Part shown: one piece after another, positions 1 to 6,948 of the stretch
Numbering within the stretch: the stretch's first letter is position 1
How the letters are laid out: each line of letters starts with the position of its first letter
Source of the DNA: an uncultured Clostridia bacterium
GTDB lineage: Bacteria; Bacillota; Clostridia; Christensenellales; Borkfalkiaceae
Assembly (NCBI GenBank): GCA_944363045.1
Contig: CALVTT010000001.1
Coordinates: 1-64,000 of the forward strand
Direction of reading: 5' to 3'
DNA: 64,000 nucleotides
Program-made: the position numbers and the translations under genes
The notes under the pieces: generated by a model
The model's database searches: none
Told to the model about the DNA's origin: nothing
The model's input: the letters and a program-made list of their open reading frames with translations, nothing else

Positions 1-612
<612 letters not shown>

Positions 613-631
613 TCGCACTTTGAACGCAAGA

Positions 632-662
632 GAGGCGCTCTCCTTCGGGAGGGCGCTTTTTG
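632..662 (+). terminator. Intrinsic terminator of gap
   Basis: A 9-bp GC-rich stem (635-643 with 648-656) closed by a TTCG tetraloop is followed by five T residues. About 33 bases here are repeated almost exactly in the terminator at 2201-2232. Confidence 0.9.
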
Positions 663-697
663 CGTAGTTTTCATTTGTAAAATTTTTGAAAGGGGGC

Positions 698-726
698 TTG
701 TCAAGCAAGGCCGCGTATGATATAAT
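698..726 (+). promoter_or_regulatory. Sigma-A type promoter of the LRR lipoprotein
   Basis: TTGTCA (698-703), a 17-nt spacer and a perfect TATAAT (721-726). Transcription would start near 733, leaving a short leader with a GGGAGGGG ribosome binding site before the ATG at 763. Confidence 0.8.
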
Positions 727-762
727 GGGGGCAGAAGCGGCCCCTGCGCCGCGGGAGGGGAT

Positions 763-2157
763 ATGAAGAAAAAAATCATTGCCGTTATTACGACATGTGC
801 ATTGCTGTTTACGGCGGGAGCGCTTGCGGGCTGCAAGGACGAGGACGGCATTTTCCGCCAAAAAGTATTGCAGGAGATCGCGCTCGGCGACAGCGGCGCG
901 CGCGTGGAGGAAGTGCTGGGCGTGCCCGACGAGGAGAAGGGGGGTATATCATTTTACTATGATGAAAAGTATCTCAGCCTTTGGGCGCTGGAGCAGGAAC
1001 TTTCCAAAGATTTGAACAACCCCGGCCGCCCTTCGAGCACCTACCCCGAGTATCTTAAAGTCAGCCAACAGCTTCAAAACGGGGAATATAAGAGCATTGA
1101 GATCGAGTACACCTCCTGGGGTGCCGTCAAGAAGGTGGTCTGCAACGTGGGCTTCAACCGCGCCGATATGCAGGTGAAAACGATCGAGGAGTGCACCCTC
1201 TTAGACAGCGAATACCTCAAAGGGATGGCGGTATATCCGCTCCGCTATACGGCGTCGTACAACGATGGCAGTTATGTGCTCGCCTGGGCAAACGTGCGCC
1301 TTGATGAGACGGGCACGCTCGGGAATTGGACGGACGAATTCGGCAATCCCTGTTCTGCGCCCATAGAGGTGATCGAAGCGGATGCCGTCGTCTCGGCGGA
1401 CGGGCAGCGCGGCTATGTCACGGCGGCAGACTTTGACGACGACGCCTTTTTCGAGCCCTATCGCGAGACATTGCGTTCGGTCACCTTTTTGGAGAGCGTT
1501 GAAAGCATCGGAGCCGTATTTGACGGGTATTCCGTTGAGGAGCTCGTCGTCAGGAACGAGGAGGCTGTGGCGGCGGGCGCCTTTAAGGGCTGCCCCGTGC
1601 GCTTTGCGCGGGTCCCCGTGCAGATGCTGCCCCTCCTGCCTAAGGAAAAATTGGTGGAGCTCACGCTGACGGGCAGGGGCGAAACGCAGGCGGATGCGCT
1701 CAACGGCTGTACCGCTCTCGAACGCTTTACGCTGGGCGCGGGGATAAGCGGCCTCGGCGAAGCGCCCCTGCGCGATTGCCCCGCCCTCATGGTCATCCTC
1801 TCGCAGGGCATGAACGAGGTCTACCTCGTCGAGGACAACTGCCTCATCGAGCGGGAGACGGGCATCCTCCTTTCGGGCACGGGTGAGGGGATAGATCTCT
1901 CCGGCGCGGTCACCGAGATCGCGGCGGGCGCCTTCGAGGGGCGGACTTCCCTGCGCATTGCGCACCTGCCCGCTTCCCTCGTCACGATCGGCGCGGGTGC
2001 GTTCCGCGGTACAGGGCTCGAGGATGTCTTTCTTTCCGAGACGGAGGGCTGGACGGCGGACGGCGTGCCGCTTTCGGGAGAGGATCTTGCCGACAATATG
2101 CTGGCGGCGAAGTACCTTCGCGAGACGTATACAGACTGCGTCTGGGAATGCAAATAA
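763..2157 (+). CDS. BspA-type leucine-rich-repeat lipoprotein
   Basis: Predicted secreted, lipid-anchored surface protein of 464 residues. It starts with a type II signal peptide whose lipobox is ALAGC, giving lipidated Cys24. Residues about 40-80 (LGDSGARVEEVLGVP) resemble a BamE/SmpA-like fold; the middle carries TDEFGNPCSAPIEV; the last 200 residues have LRR_5 (BspA/TpLRR) units such as GAFEGRTSLRIAHLP. It is a clear paralogue of the protein at 2888-4699: both share the GDS-ARVEE motif, YNDGSYVL / YTDGSYVL and the C-terminal TEGW segment, but that copy has zinc ribbons and one membrane helix in place of a lipid anchor. Start chosen for the strong ribosome binding site and signal peptide. 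The ligand is unknown. Confidence 0.85.
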   Translation: MKKKIIAVITTCALLFTAGALAGCKDEDGIFRQKVLQEIALGDSGARVEEVLGVPDEEKGGISFYYDEKYLSLWALEQELSKDLNNPGRPSSTYPEYLKVSQQLQNGEYKSIEIEYTSWGAVKKVVCNVGFNRADMQVKTIEECTLLDSEYLKGMAVYPLRYTASYNDGSYVLAWANVRLDETGTLGNWTDEFGNPCSAPIEVIEADAVVSADGQRGYVTAADFDDDAFFEPYRETLRSVTFLESVESIGAVFDGYSVEELVVRNEEAVAAGAFKGCPVRFARVPVQMLPLLPKEKLVELTLTGRGETQADALNGCTALERFTLGAGISGLGEAPLRDCPALMVILSQGMNEVYLVEDNCLIERETGILLSGTGEGIDLSGAVTEIAAGAFEGRTSLRIAHLPASLVTIGAGAFRGTGLEDVFLSETEGWTADGVPLSGEDLADNMLAAKYLRETYTDCVWECK

Positions 2158-2200
2158 AGAGAGAACGGGCGGCATTCGCCGTGCGCACGCTGCCGAAAAA

Positions 2201-2232
2201 GAGGCGCTCTCCTTCGGGAGGGCGCTTTTTGC
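2201..2232 (+). terminator. Intrinsic terminator of the LRR lipoprotein
   Basis: The same TTCG-capped 9-bp stem plus T-run as at 632-662, with the flanking bases also conserved. It lies 45 bases after the stop codon. Confidence 0.9.
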
Positions 2233-2261
2233 GTGCCGGAAAGATCCTTCGGGCGGCGTAA

Positions 2262-2345
2262 GGCAAGGGCGCGAGGGGGGAAGCTTTGCGCTCGGCGGCA
2301 AGAGCGCGAGAGGGGAAAGCTTTGCGCTCGGCGGCAAGGGCGCAA
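2262..2345. repeat. Short tandem repeat, about 2.3 units of 35/36 bp
   Basis: Units begin with GGCAAG at 2262, 2297 and 2333 and contain GAAAGCTTTGCGCTCGG-like sequence; the third unit is cut short. It is part of the 383-bp gap 2158-2541 that otherwise holds a terminator, a candidate small RNA and operators. No protein is supported here: reading frames across it are low-complexity Arg/Pro-rich shadows. Confidence 0.7.
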
Positions 2346-2473
2346 AAAAGGAAAGGAACCCGCTGACCCGGCAGAGGGCTCCTTCCCGAAGCATTTTCCC
2401 TATAATATACTGTAAGGGAATAATAGGGACCCGATCAAAAGTGTGGTCCGTACTGTTCCCTTACAGTATTGTT
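2344..2473 (-). ncRNA. Candidate small RNA (about 130 nt), divergent from the XRE gene
   Basis: On the reverse strand a near-consensus promoter (TTGACA 2509-2504, 18-nt spacer, TATGAT 2485-2480) predicts a start at A2473. The transcript would begin with a long hairpin (2469-2407: a perfect 14-bp stem plus an inner GGACC/GGTCC stem) and end in an 11-bp stem (2386-2376 with 2361-2350) followed by six U residues (2349-2344). No convincing reading frame is closed by that terminator. A palindromic operator sits between its -35 and -10. Promoter, body and terminator are all visible, but function and even expression are inference. Confidence 0.5.
2407..2469. repeat. Perfect 14-bp inverted repeat with nested stem
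   Basis: ATACTGTAAGGGAA (2407-2420) faces its exact reverse complement (2456-2469). A second 5-bp inverted repeat, GGACC/GGTCC, is nested inside, so the region can form one interrupted hairpin in RNA from either strand or a cruciform in DNA. Confidence 0.8.
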
Positions 2474-2533
2474 GATATGATCATATCACACCGATCGGTG
2501 TAATGTCAAGCATTTTACGCCGTTTGGTGTAAA
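2474..2533. promoter_or_regulatory. Palindromic operators controlling XRE gene and divergent promoter
   Basis: Three palindromes follow one another. GATATGATCATATC (2474-2487) is perfect and overlaps the reverse-strand -10. ACACCGATCGGTGT (2488-2501) is perfect and lies in the spacer of the reverse-strand promoter. TTTACGCCGTTTGGTGTAAA (2514-2533) has one mismatch and overlaps the -10 of the forward gene. The last two share the half-site GGTGT and are 29 bp apart centre to centre. They are the likely binding sites of the adjacent XRE protein, allowing control of both directions. Confidence 0.6.
2480..2509 (-). promoter_or_regulatory. Reverse-strand promoter of the candidate small RNA
   Basis: TTGACA at 2509-2504 is a perfect -35; TATGAT at 2485-2480 follows after 18 nt. 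The spacer is almost entirely the operator palindrome 2488-2501, so a bound repressor would block RNA polymerase. Confidence 0.65.
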
Positions 2534-2541
2534 CTAAGTGC
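2530..2541 (+). promoter_or_regulatory. -10 element of the XRE gene (leaderless arrangement)
   Basis: TAAACT at 2530-2535 sits six bases before the GTG start at 2542, so transcription should begin on the start codon. No good -35 is seen 17-18 bases upstream (CAAGCA). The operator 2514-2533 overlaps this box. Confidence 0.45.
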
Positions 2542-2757
2542 GTGGAAAAAGATTATATCAAAATTTTTGCGGTGCGGCTCAAGGAGCTCATCGGCGAAAA
2601 GAGCGTCAGCCAATTCGCGCGGGAGGTGGGCATCCCGCAGCAGACGATCTCGCGCTATCTTCTGTGCCGGCGGGAGATCACGTTGAGCAATCTTTGCAAG
2701 ATCGCCGATTTTTTCGGCGAAGATATCGACTTTCTGCTCGGCCGTAAGGACTATTGA
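2542..2757 (+). CDS. Small XRE-family HTH transcriptional regulator
   Basis: A 71-residue protein that is essentially one Cro/C1-type helix-turn-helix domain: helices around LKELIGE, QFAREVG, QQTISRYLLCRREI (recognition helix) and LCKIADFFGEDIDFLLGRK. It is probably a dimeric DNA-binding repressor acting on the palindromes just upstream. The GTG start at 2542 is chosen because it opens the domain and lies six bases after a -10 box; there is no Shine-Dalgarno, so the mRNA is probably leaderless. It sits between two paralogous surface-protein genes and is followed by its own terminator. Its target beyond the local operators cannot be told. Confidence 0.85.
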   Translation: MEKDYIKIFAVRLKELIGEKSVSQFAREVGIPQQTISRYLLCRREITLSNLCKIADFFGEDIDFLLGRKDY

Positions 2758-2805
2758 GGGGCAAGGGCATCGTTATGTGCCCGCCGGGCGCGCCCTCTTT
2801 TTTTT
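2755..2805 (+). terminator. Intrinsic terminator of the XRE gene
   Basis: The outer stem GAGGG/CCCTC (2756-2760 with 2793-2797) encloses a GGGC/GCCC stem (2765-2768 with 2779-2782) and is followed by a run of eight T residues. Confidence 0.75.
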
Positions 2806-2835
2806 GCCGATCGTAGAAAATTCATTAGATCGGTC

Positions 2836-2864
2836 TTGCAGGAAGAGGCGAGGCATGATATAAT
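2836..2864 (+). promoter_or_regulatory. Sigma-A type promoter of the zinc-ribbon LRR protein
   Basis: TTGCAG (2836-2841), 17-nt spacer, TATAAT (2859-2864). The ATG at 2888 follows a GGAGAGGATAGG ribosome binding site. Confidence 0.8.
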
Positions 2865-2887
2865 GAAGAAAAAACGGAGAGGATAGG

Positions 2888-4699
2888 ATGACCTGTAAAA
2901 ACTGCGGAAAGAAATTTGAAGGGAAGTTTTGTCCCTTCTGCGGCACAAAGGCGGAGGAGCCGCCCGAAAAGTGGGAAAGATCATGCCCTGTCTGCGGGCG
3001 GAAGCGCCAAAAGGGCGAAAAATTCTGCGTCGGCTGCGGGCATAAGTTTTCCTCCCCGCCCTTCCCCGGGAGCGGGGATGCCGTCTCGGCTGCGGGCGCA
3101 GTGGGGGGCGCTTGTGCGGGCGCGGCGGCAAAACTCAAGGCGGTGCCGAAGAAGGTTTGGATCGTCGCGGGCAGCGTGCTGCTCGCCGTTATCCTTTTGC
3201 TCGCGGTGCTCATCCCCGTCGTCTCCTGCTCCTCACAGTCCATCCGCCTTGCCGATGCGGAGGCGCTCTCTTTGGGCGACAGCCGCGCACGGGTGGAAGA
3301 GCTGTTCGGCGAGCCGCATTGGGACGGCGGCGATCATATCGAGTATTACAGCGAAAACTACCGCAAACTTTTGCTGAAAGAAGAGGAGCTGTTGGCGGAG
3401 CTGCCGCAGGACGGGGAGGAGCTCATCTCCAAGCTGGAGGAACTCGCCGCGCTGCAGGAGGAGAAGGGGGCGGAAGAGCACGTGCGGCTGCGCATCTCGT
3501 TTACGGCGGGCGTCATTACCGGCGTGGAGCTGGATACCGTCTTTACGGATAACGGCGGCATACGCTATAAGGAGCTGAAGGCCTGCGAACTGCTCTCTTC
3601 CAAGACGGCGGCGGGGGTCGCCGTGGAGCTTCCTTACCGCGCCTATTATACGGACGGGAGCTATGTCCTGGGCACGGCGCGGGCGACGGCGGAGACGGTG
3701 GGGGCGACGACGGCGCATTGGCAGGATATCTTCGGCAACAGCTGTACCTTCCCCGTTACGGCGGACGGAAACGGCTGGTATCTCTCCGAAGACGGTTCGC
3801 AACTGACGGTCGCGGGGGATATCGCCTTTCAGGATAATTTTGCCGCCAAAGCGGCGTCTGCGAGCAAGGTCGTTGTCCTTCGGGGAACGAGCTCTGTTCC
3901 CGATCAGGCCTTCGCGGGCATGACGGCGTTGGAGGAAGCGGTGATCGACGAGGGCGTGAGCTATCTGAGCCCGTCGGCATTCTTGGGCTGCACCATCCGC
4001 CGTGCCGAGCTCCCTTCCCATCTTCTGCCCGTCTTCCCCGATGCGCCCCTGGAGGAAGTGACCGTCACGGGGACGGCGGATATCTACGGCGGCGAATTTG
4101 CCGGCTGCACCTCGCTCATAAAAGTCACGCTGGGCGCGGGCATCCGTATGCTCGGCTATATGCCCTTCGAGGACTGTACCTCGCTCGCATCGCTCAACGT
4201 CGATGAAAATAACCCCGTCTATGTCTCCATCGGCAACTGTATCGTCGAGCGGGGGACGGGCGTGCTCGTGGCGGGCTGCAAGGCGAGCAGCATGCCCACG
4301 GACGGCAGCGTGCGCGCCATCGGCACGGGCGCCTTTGCGGGCTGTACGGGGCTGACCTCTCTCTCCATCCCCTTCACCGTCACGGAGATCGGCCAGCAGG
4401 CGTTTGACGGCTGTACGGGGCTGGGTTCGCTCGACCTGCCCGACAGCGTGCGTTCCATCGGCAGCTGGGCATTCCAGGACTGCACCGCGCTCTCCTCCGT
4501 CGGCTTCGGCAGCGGGTTGGAGCGCATCGCTTCGGGCGCCTTCCTGGGCTGTACCTCGCTGACGGCCGCCCGCTTTGCAAACACGGAGGGCTGGTCGGTC
4601 AACGGCACCTCTCTCGACCCCGCAGAGGTCCAAGACTCCGCGCTGATGGCGGACCGCCTCATTCGGCAAAACGTCTATGCAGATTGGGTGCGCTCCTGA
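2888..4699 (+). CDS. Zinc-ribbon, membrane-anchored leucine-rich-repeat protein
   Basis: 603 residues. The N-terminus has two cytoplasmic CxxC zinc ribbons (C3/C6/C15/C18 and C33/C36/C47/C50), then one transmembrane helix at about 91-115 (VWIVAGSVLLAVILLLAVLI). Outside come a BamE/SmpA-like segment (LGDSRARVEELFGEP), an acidic coiled-coil-like stretch rich in Glu/Leu, and a long BspA-type LRR_5 region with repeated AFxGCTxL units (for example GAFAGCTGLTSLSIP). It is a paralogue of the lipoprotein at 763-2157, with more repeats and a different anchor. The cytoplasmic zinc ribbons facing an external LRR region suggest signalling or scaffolding, which is inference. It has its own promoter and a hairpin after the stop. 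Confidence 0.85.
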   Translation: MTCKNCGKKFEGKFCPFCGTKAEEPPEKWERSCPVCGRKRQKGEKFCVGCGHKFSSPPFPGSGDAVSAAGAVGGACAGAAAKLKAVPKKVWIVAGSVLLAVILLLAVLIPVVSCSSQSIRLADAEALSLGDSRARVEELFGEPHWDGGDHIEYYSENYRKLLLKEEELLAELPQDGEELISKLEELAALQEEKGAEEHVRLRISFTAGVITGVELDTVFTDNGGIRYKELKACELLSSKTAAGVAVELPYRAYYTDGSYVLGTARATAETVGATTAHWQDIFGNSCTFPVTADGNGWYLSEDGSQLTVAGDIAFQDNFAAKAASASKVVVLRGTSSVPDQAFAGMTALEEAVIDEGVSYLSPSAFLGCTIRRAELPSHLLPVFPDAPLEEVTVTGTADIYGGEFAGCTSLIKVTLGAGIRMLGYMPFEDCTSLASLNVDENNPVYVSIGNCIVERGTGVLVAGCKASSMPTDGSVRAIGTGAFAGCTGLTSLSIPFTVTEIGQQAFDGCTGLGSLDLPDSVRSIGSWAFQDCTALSSVGFGSGLERIASGAFLGCTSLTAARFANTEGWSVNGTSLDPAEVQDSALMADRLIRQNVYADWVRS

Positions 4700-4725
4700 C
4701 GGCGGGCGTTCATAAAGACATACGG

Positions 4726-4757
4726 AAAGAGCGGGTGAAAGAGCCCGCTCTTTGCTT
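4726..4757 (+). terminator. Probable terminator after the zinc-ribbon LRR gene
   Basis: A 10-bp stem, AAAGAGCGGG (4726-4735) with its complement at 4744-4753. The T tract is weak (TTTGCTT). Confidence 0.6.
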
Positions 4758-4823
4758 ATGATCGTGCGGCATTTTTATGCGGCGCGGGGCGCTGCGCGAG
4801 GGCTCAAACGGGGAGAGGGCGCA

Positions 4824-4836
4824 TATAATAGTCCGT
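4824..4836 (+). promoter_or_regulatory. -10 region of yqfC-yqfD, probable sporulation promoter
   Basis: CATATAAT (4822-4829) contains TATAAT and also resembles the sigma-E -10 (CATAnnnT), which would suit sporulation genes. I see no convincing -35 of either class. The ATG at 4837 begins seven bases later, so this message may be leaderless. Confidence 0.45.
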
Positions 4837-5085
4837 ATGAGGTCGTTTTCCGAACTTTTAGCGGGATCGAAGCGGGCGGCGGGCACGAGCGTGCAATATA
4901 CCGTGGCGGAGGGAGAGGGCATCTTTGAGAACGTGAGGCGCATCTCCGCCTTTTCCGAGGAGCGCATCGTGCTTGCGGGCCGCCGCGGCGCGGTGGAAGT
5001 GGAGGGGAGCGCGCTCTCCCTCGGCGCATTCGACGGAGGAGACGTCGTCGTGCGCGGCCATATCGCGCGCGTCACCCGCCTTTGA
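4837..5085 (+). CDS. yqfC: Sporulation protein YqfC (YabP/YqfC family)
   Basis: An 82-residue protein of the YabP/YqfC family, small spore-formation proteins found directly upstream of yqfD in spore-forming Firmicutes. Typical features are VRRISAFSEERIVLAGRRGAVEVEGSALSL and a C-terminal VVVRGHIARVTRL. The ATG at 4837 is preferred to an in-frame ATG 60 bases upstream because the family begins near this point and a -10 box lies directly before it. There is no ribosome binding site at the usual distance (GGGGAGAGG is about 19 bases away). One base separates its stop from yqfD, as expected for an operon. Confidence 0.8.
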   Translation: MRSFSELLAGSKRAAGTSVQYTVAEGEGIFENVRRISAFSEERIVLAGRRGAVEVEGSALSLGAFDGGDVVVRGHIARVTRL

Positions 5086-5086
5086 G

Positions 5087-5941
5087 ATGAAGAGAGAGCT
5101 GCTCATCGAAGGGCTGGGCGTCGAACAGGTGCTCTATAAGCTGGCACGGGCGCATATCCCCCTGTCGGCAGCCCGCCGCGCGCAAAAAAATGCCCTCCTT
5201 GTGACGGTCGCCGCCAAAGACAGCAAAAAAGTTTTTGCAATTTTGCAGGGTTCGTGTTATAATGTAAAAAAAGTGCGCCCTGTGGGGGTGCTGCGCTTGC
5301 TCGAAGGGTGCCGCCGCTTTCCCGGGCTCTTGCTCGGGGCGGCGCTCTCGCTCGCGCTCGTCCTCTTTTGCGAGAGCCGCGTGCTCAAGGTAGAGATCGC
5401 GGGCAGCGGGGCATACTACGAGGGGGAGGTGCGCGCCATCCTGCAAGAGGAGGGCGTCGGGGTTTTCGCGTCCCCGCCCGAAAGGACCGCCCTTCTCACC
5501 TCCCGCATCCTCATGCTGCCGCGCGTGAGCTTTGCCTCGCTCTCCTTCGGGGGCGGCGTGCTCACCGTGCGCGTGGAAGTGAGCGACGAGGAGAGCATCT
5601 TTTCTCCCGCACCGCTTAAAGCGCCGCAGGCGGGCATCCTTCAGGAGCTCGTCGTGCTGCGCGGCACGCCCATGGCGGAGATAGGGCAGCAGGTGGAGCG
5701 GGGGCAGACGCTCATCTCCGAGCGCGCCATTTACGGCGAGCGGGAGGAAAAGGTGCTCGTCGTGGGCTACGCGGTGCTCCTCTGCCCCGTCGAGGGGGTG
5801 TTCGAGGGCAGCAAGGAGGCGGCTTTCGCGGCGGCCCGCCTCGCCTTCGGGGAGGACGCCGAACTTTCGTGCGAGGAGACGGCGGAGGGCTGGCGCATCT
5901 TCGGCAGGGCGCGCGTCAAAATTTCAAGTCATATGCAGTGA
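5087..5941 (+). CDS. yqfD: Sporulation protein YqfD
   Basis: Stage IV sporulation-related membrane protein, 284 residues against about 400 in Bacillus subtilis. N-terminal region about 1-75 (LLIEGLGVEQVLYKLARA, then VRPVGVLRLLEGCRRFPG), one hydrophobic membrane helix near residues 83-98 (LLLGAALSLALVLF), and an extracytoplasmic part with LKVEIAGSG, a FtsQ/POTRA-like segment, and a VERGQTLIS beta-barrel motif near the C-terminus. It is deposited around the forespore in known organisms; its exact role is unclear. The start at 5087 follows the yqfC stop by one base. The shorter C-terminus is a real difference from longer homologues. Confidence 0.85.
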   Translation: MKRELLIEGLGVEQVLYKLARAHIPLSAARRAQKNALLVTVAAKDSKKVFAILQGSCYNVKKVRPVGVLRLLEGCRRFPGLLLGAALSLALVLFCESRVLKVEIAGSGAYYEGEVRAILQEEGVGVFASPPERTALLTSRILMLPRVSFASLSFGGGVLTVRVEVSDEESIFSPAPLKAPQAGILQELVVLRGTPMAEIGQQVERGQTLISERAIYGEREEKVLVVGYAVLLCPVEGVFEGSKEAAFAAARLAFGEDAELSCEETAEGWRIFGRARVKISSHMQ

Positions 5942-5967
5942 CCGGCATATGCCGGCAGGAGGAAACC

Positions 5968-6948
5968 ATTACGGCAACCAGATATACCATCGAAACGGGC
6001 GGGCTGGACAGGCTGCAGAAGGTGCTCGGCATCTTCGATGAAAATCTCGTCACCGTCGCGCGGGAGCTCGAGCTCTTTACCAAAGTGGAGGGGACGAACA
6101 TCGTCCTCGAAGGAGAGGCGGAAAACGCCGCCCTCGGCAAAGAGGTCATCGGGAGCCTGCTTGCCATTGTGGAGGCGGGCGACAACATCGATAAGAGCAG
6201 CCTTTTATACTGCATCGAGCTCGCGCGGGAGGGGCACGCCGCGGACATCGGTTCGCTGATGCACGGCGTCGTCGCCGTCTCGTCGCGCGGCAAGCCCGTC
6301 AAGTGCAAGACGGTGGGGCAGAAGGACTACGTTTCCGCCATCAAGAGCCATACCGTCACCTTCGGCGTGGGGCCCGCGGGCACAGGCAAGACGTACCTTG
6401 CCGTCTGCCTCGCCGTCGCCGCCTACAAGGGCAAACAGGTGGAAAAGATCATTTTGACCCGCCCCGCCGTGGAAGCGGGCGAAAAGCTGGGCTTTTTGCC
6501 GGGCGACCTGCAAACGAAGGTCGATCCCTACCTCCGCCCCCTCTACGACGCCCTGCAGGAGATGTTCGGGCTCGAGACGTACGCGAAGCTGATGGAAAAG
6601 GGGGTCATCGAAGTGGCGCCCCTCGCCTATATGCGCGGCAGGACGCTCTCCAACGCCTTCGTCATTTTGGACGAGGCGCAGAACGCCACCCGCGAACAGA
6701 TGAAGATGTTTCTAACGCGCCTCGGCGACGGCAGCAAGATGGTCGTCACGGGCGATCTGACGCAGACAGACCTCCCCGAGGGCAAGACGAGCGGCTTGAA
6801 GCAGGCCGTGACCATCTTGAAGGGCGTGGAGGACATCGCCGTCGTCACCCTTACCGATAAGGACGTCGTGCGCCATCCCCTAGTGATGCGCATCGTCCGT
6901 GCCTATGAAAGGGCGGAAGCCGCAAAAAGCAAAGGAGAGAAACGATGA
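5968..6948 (+). CDS. phoH: PhoH-family ATPase
   Basis: P-loop NTPase of the PhoH/YlaK-YbeZ type, linked to RNA metabolism and usually next to ybeY. The 326-residue protein has an N-terminal KH-like segment (residues about 10-50), Walker A GPAGTGKTYLA, the PAVEAGEKLGFLPGDLQTKVDPYLRPLYDAL signature region, Walker B FVILDEAQNAT and VTGDLTQTDLP. Start choice: an ideal AGGAGG (5957-5962) lies five bases before ATT 5968, whose frame gives TATRYTIETGG, so an AUU start is likely. The alternative is GTG 5938, which overlaps the yqfD stop as GTGA but has no Shine-Dalgarno. The stop overlaps pgpH by four bases. Confidence 0.9.
   Translation: MTATRYTIETGGLDRLQKVLGIFDENLVTVARELELFTKVEGTNIVLEGEAENAALGKEVIGSLLAIVEAGDNIDKSSLLYCIELAREGHAADIGSLMHGVVAVSSRGKPVKCKTVGQKDYVSAIKSHTVTFGVGPAGTGKTYLAVCLAVAAYKGKQVEKIILTRPAVEAGEKLGFLPGDLQTKVDPYLRPLYDALQEMFGLETYAKLMEKGVIEVAPLAYMRGRTLSNAFVILDEAQNATREQMKMFLTRLGDGSKMVVTGDLTQTDLPEGKTSGLKQAVTILKGVEDIAVVTLTDKDVVRHPLVMRIVRAYERAEAAKSKGEKR

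Noticed and set aside
2262..2345. Possible CRISPR remnant
   Set aside because: Units are contiguous with no spacers, only about 2.3 copies, and no cas genes.
1201..2394. Long reverse-strand open frame across the lipoprotein gene
   Set aside because: Arg/Pro/Ala-rich composition and full overlap with a well-supported forward gene mark it as a high-GC shadow.
5869..5967. GTG 5869 as the phoH start
   Set aside because: It would overlap yqfD by 73 bases and add 33 residues that translate the yqfD frame region, with no ribosome binding site.
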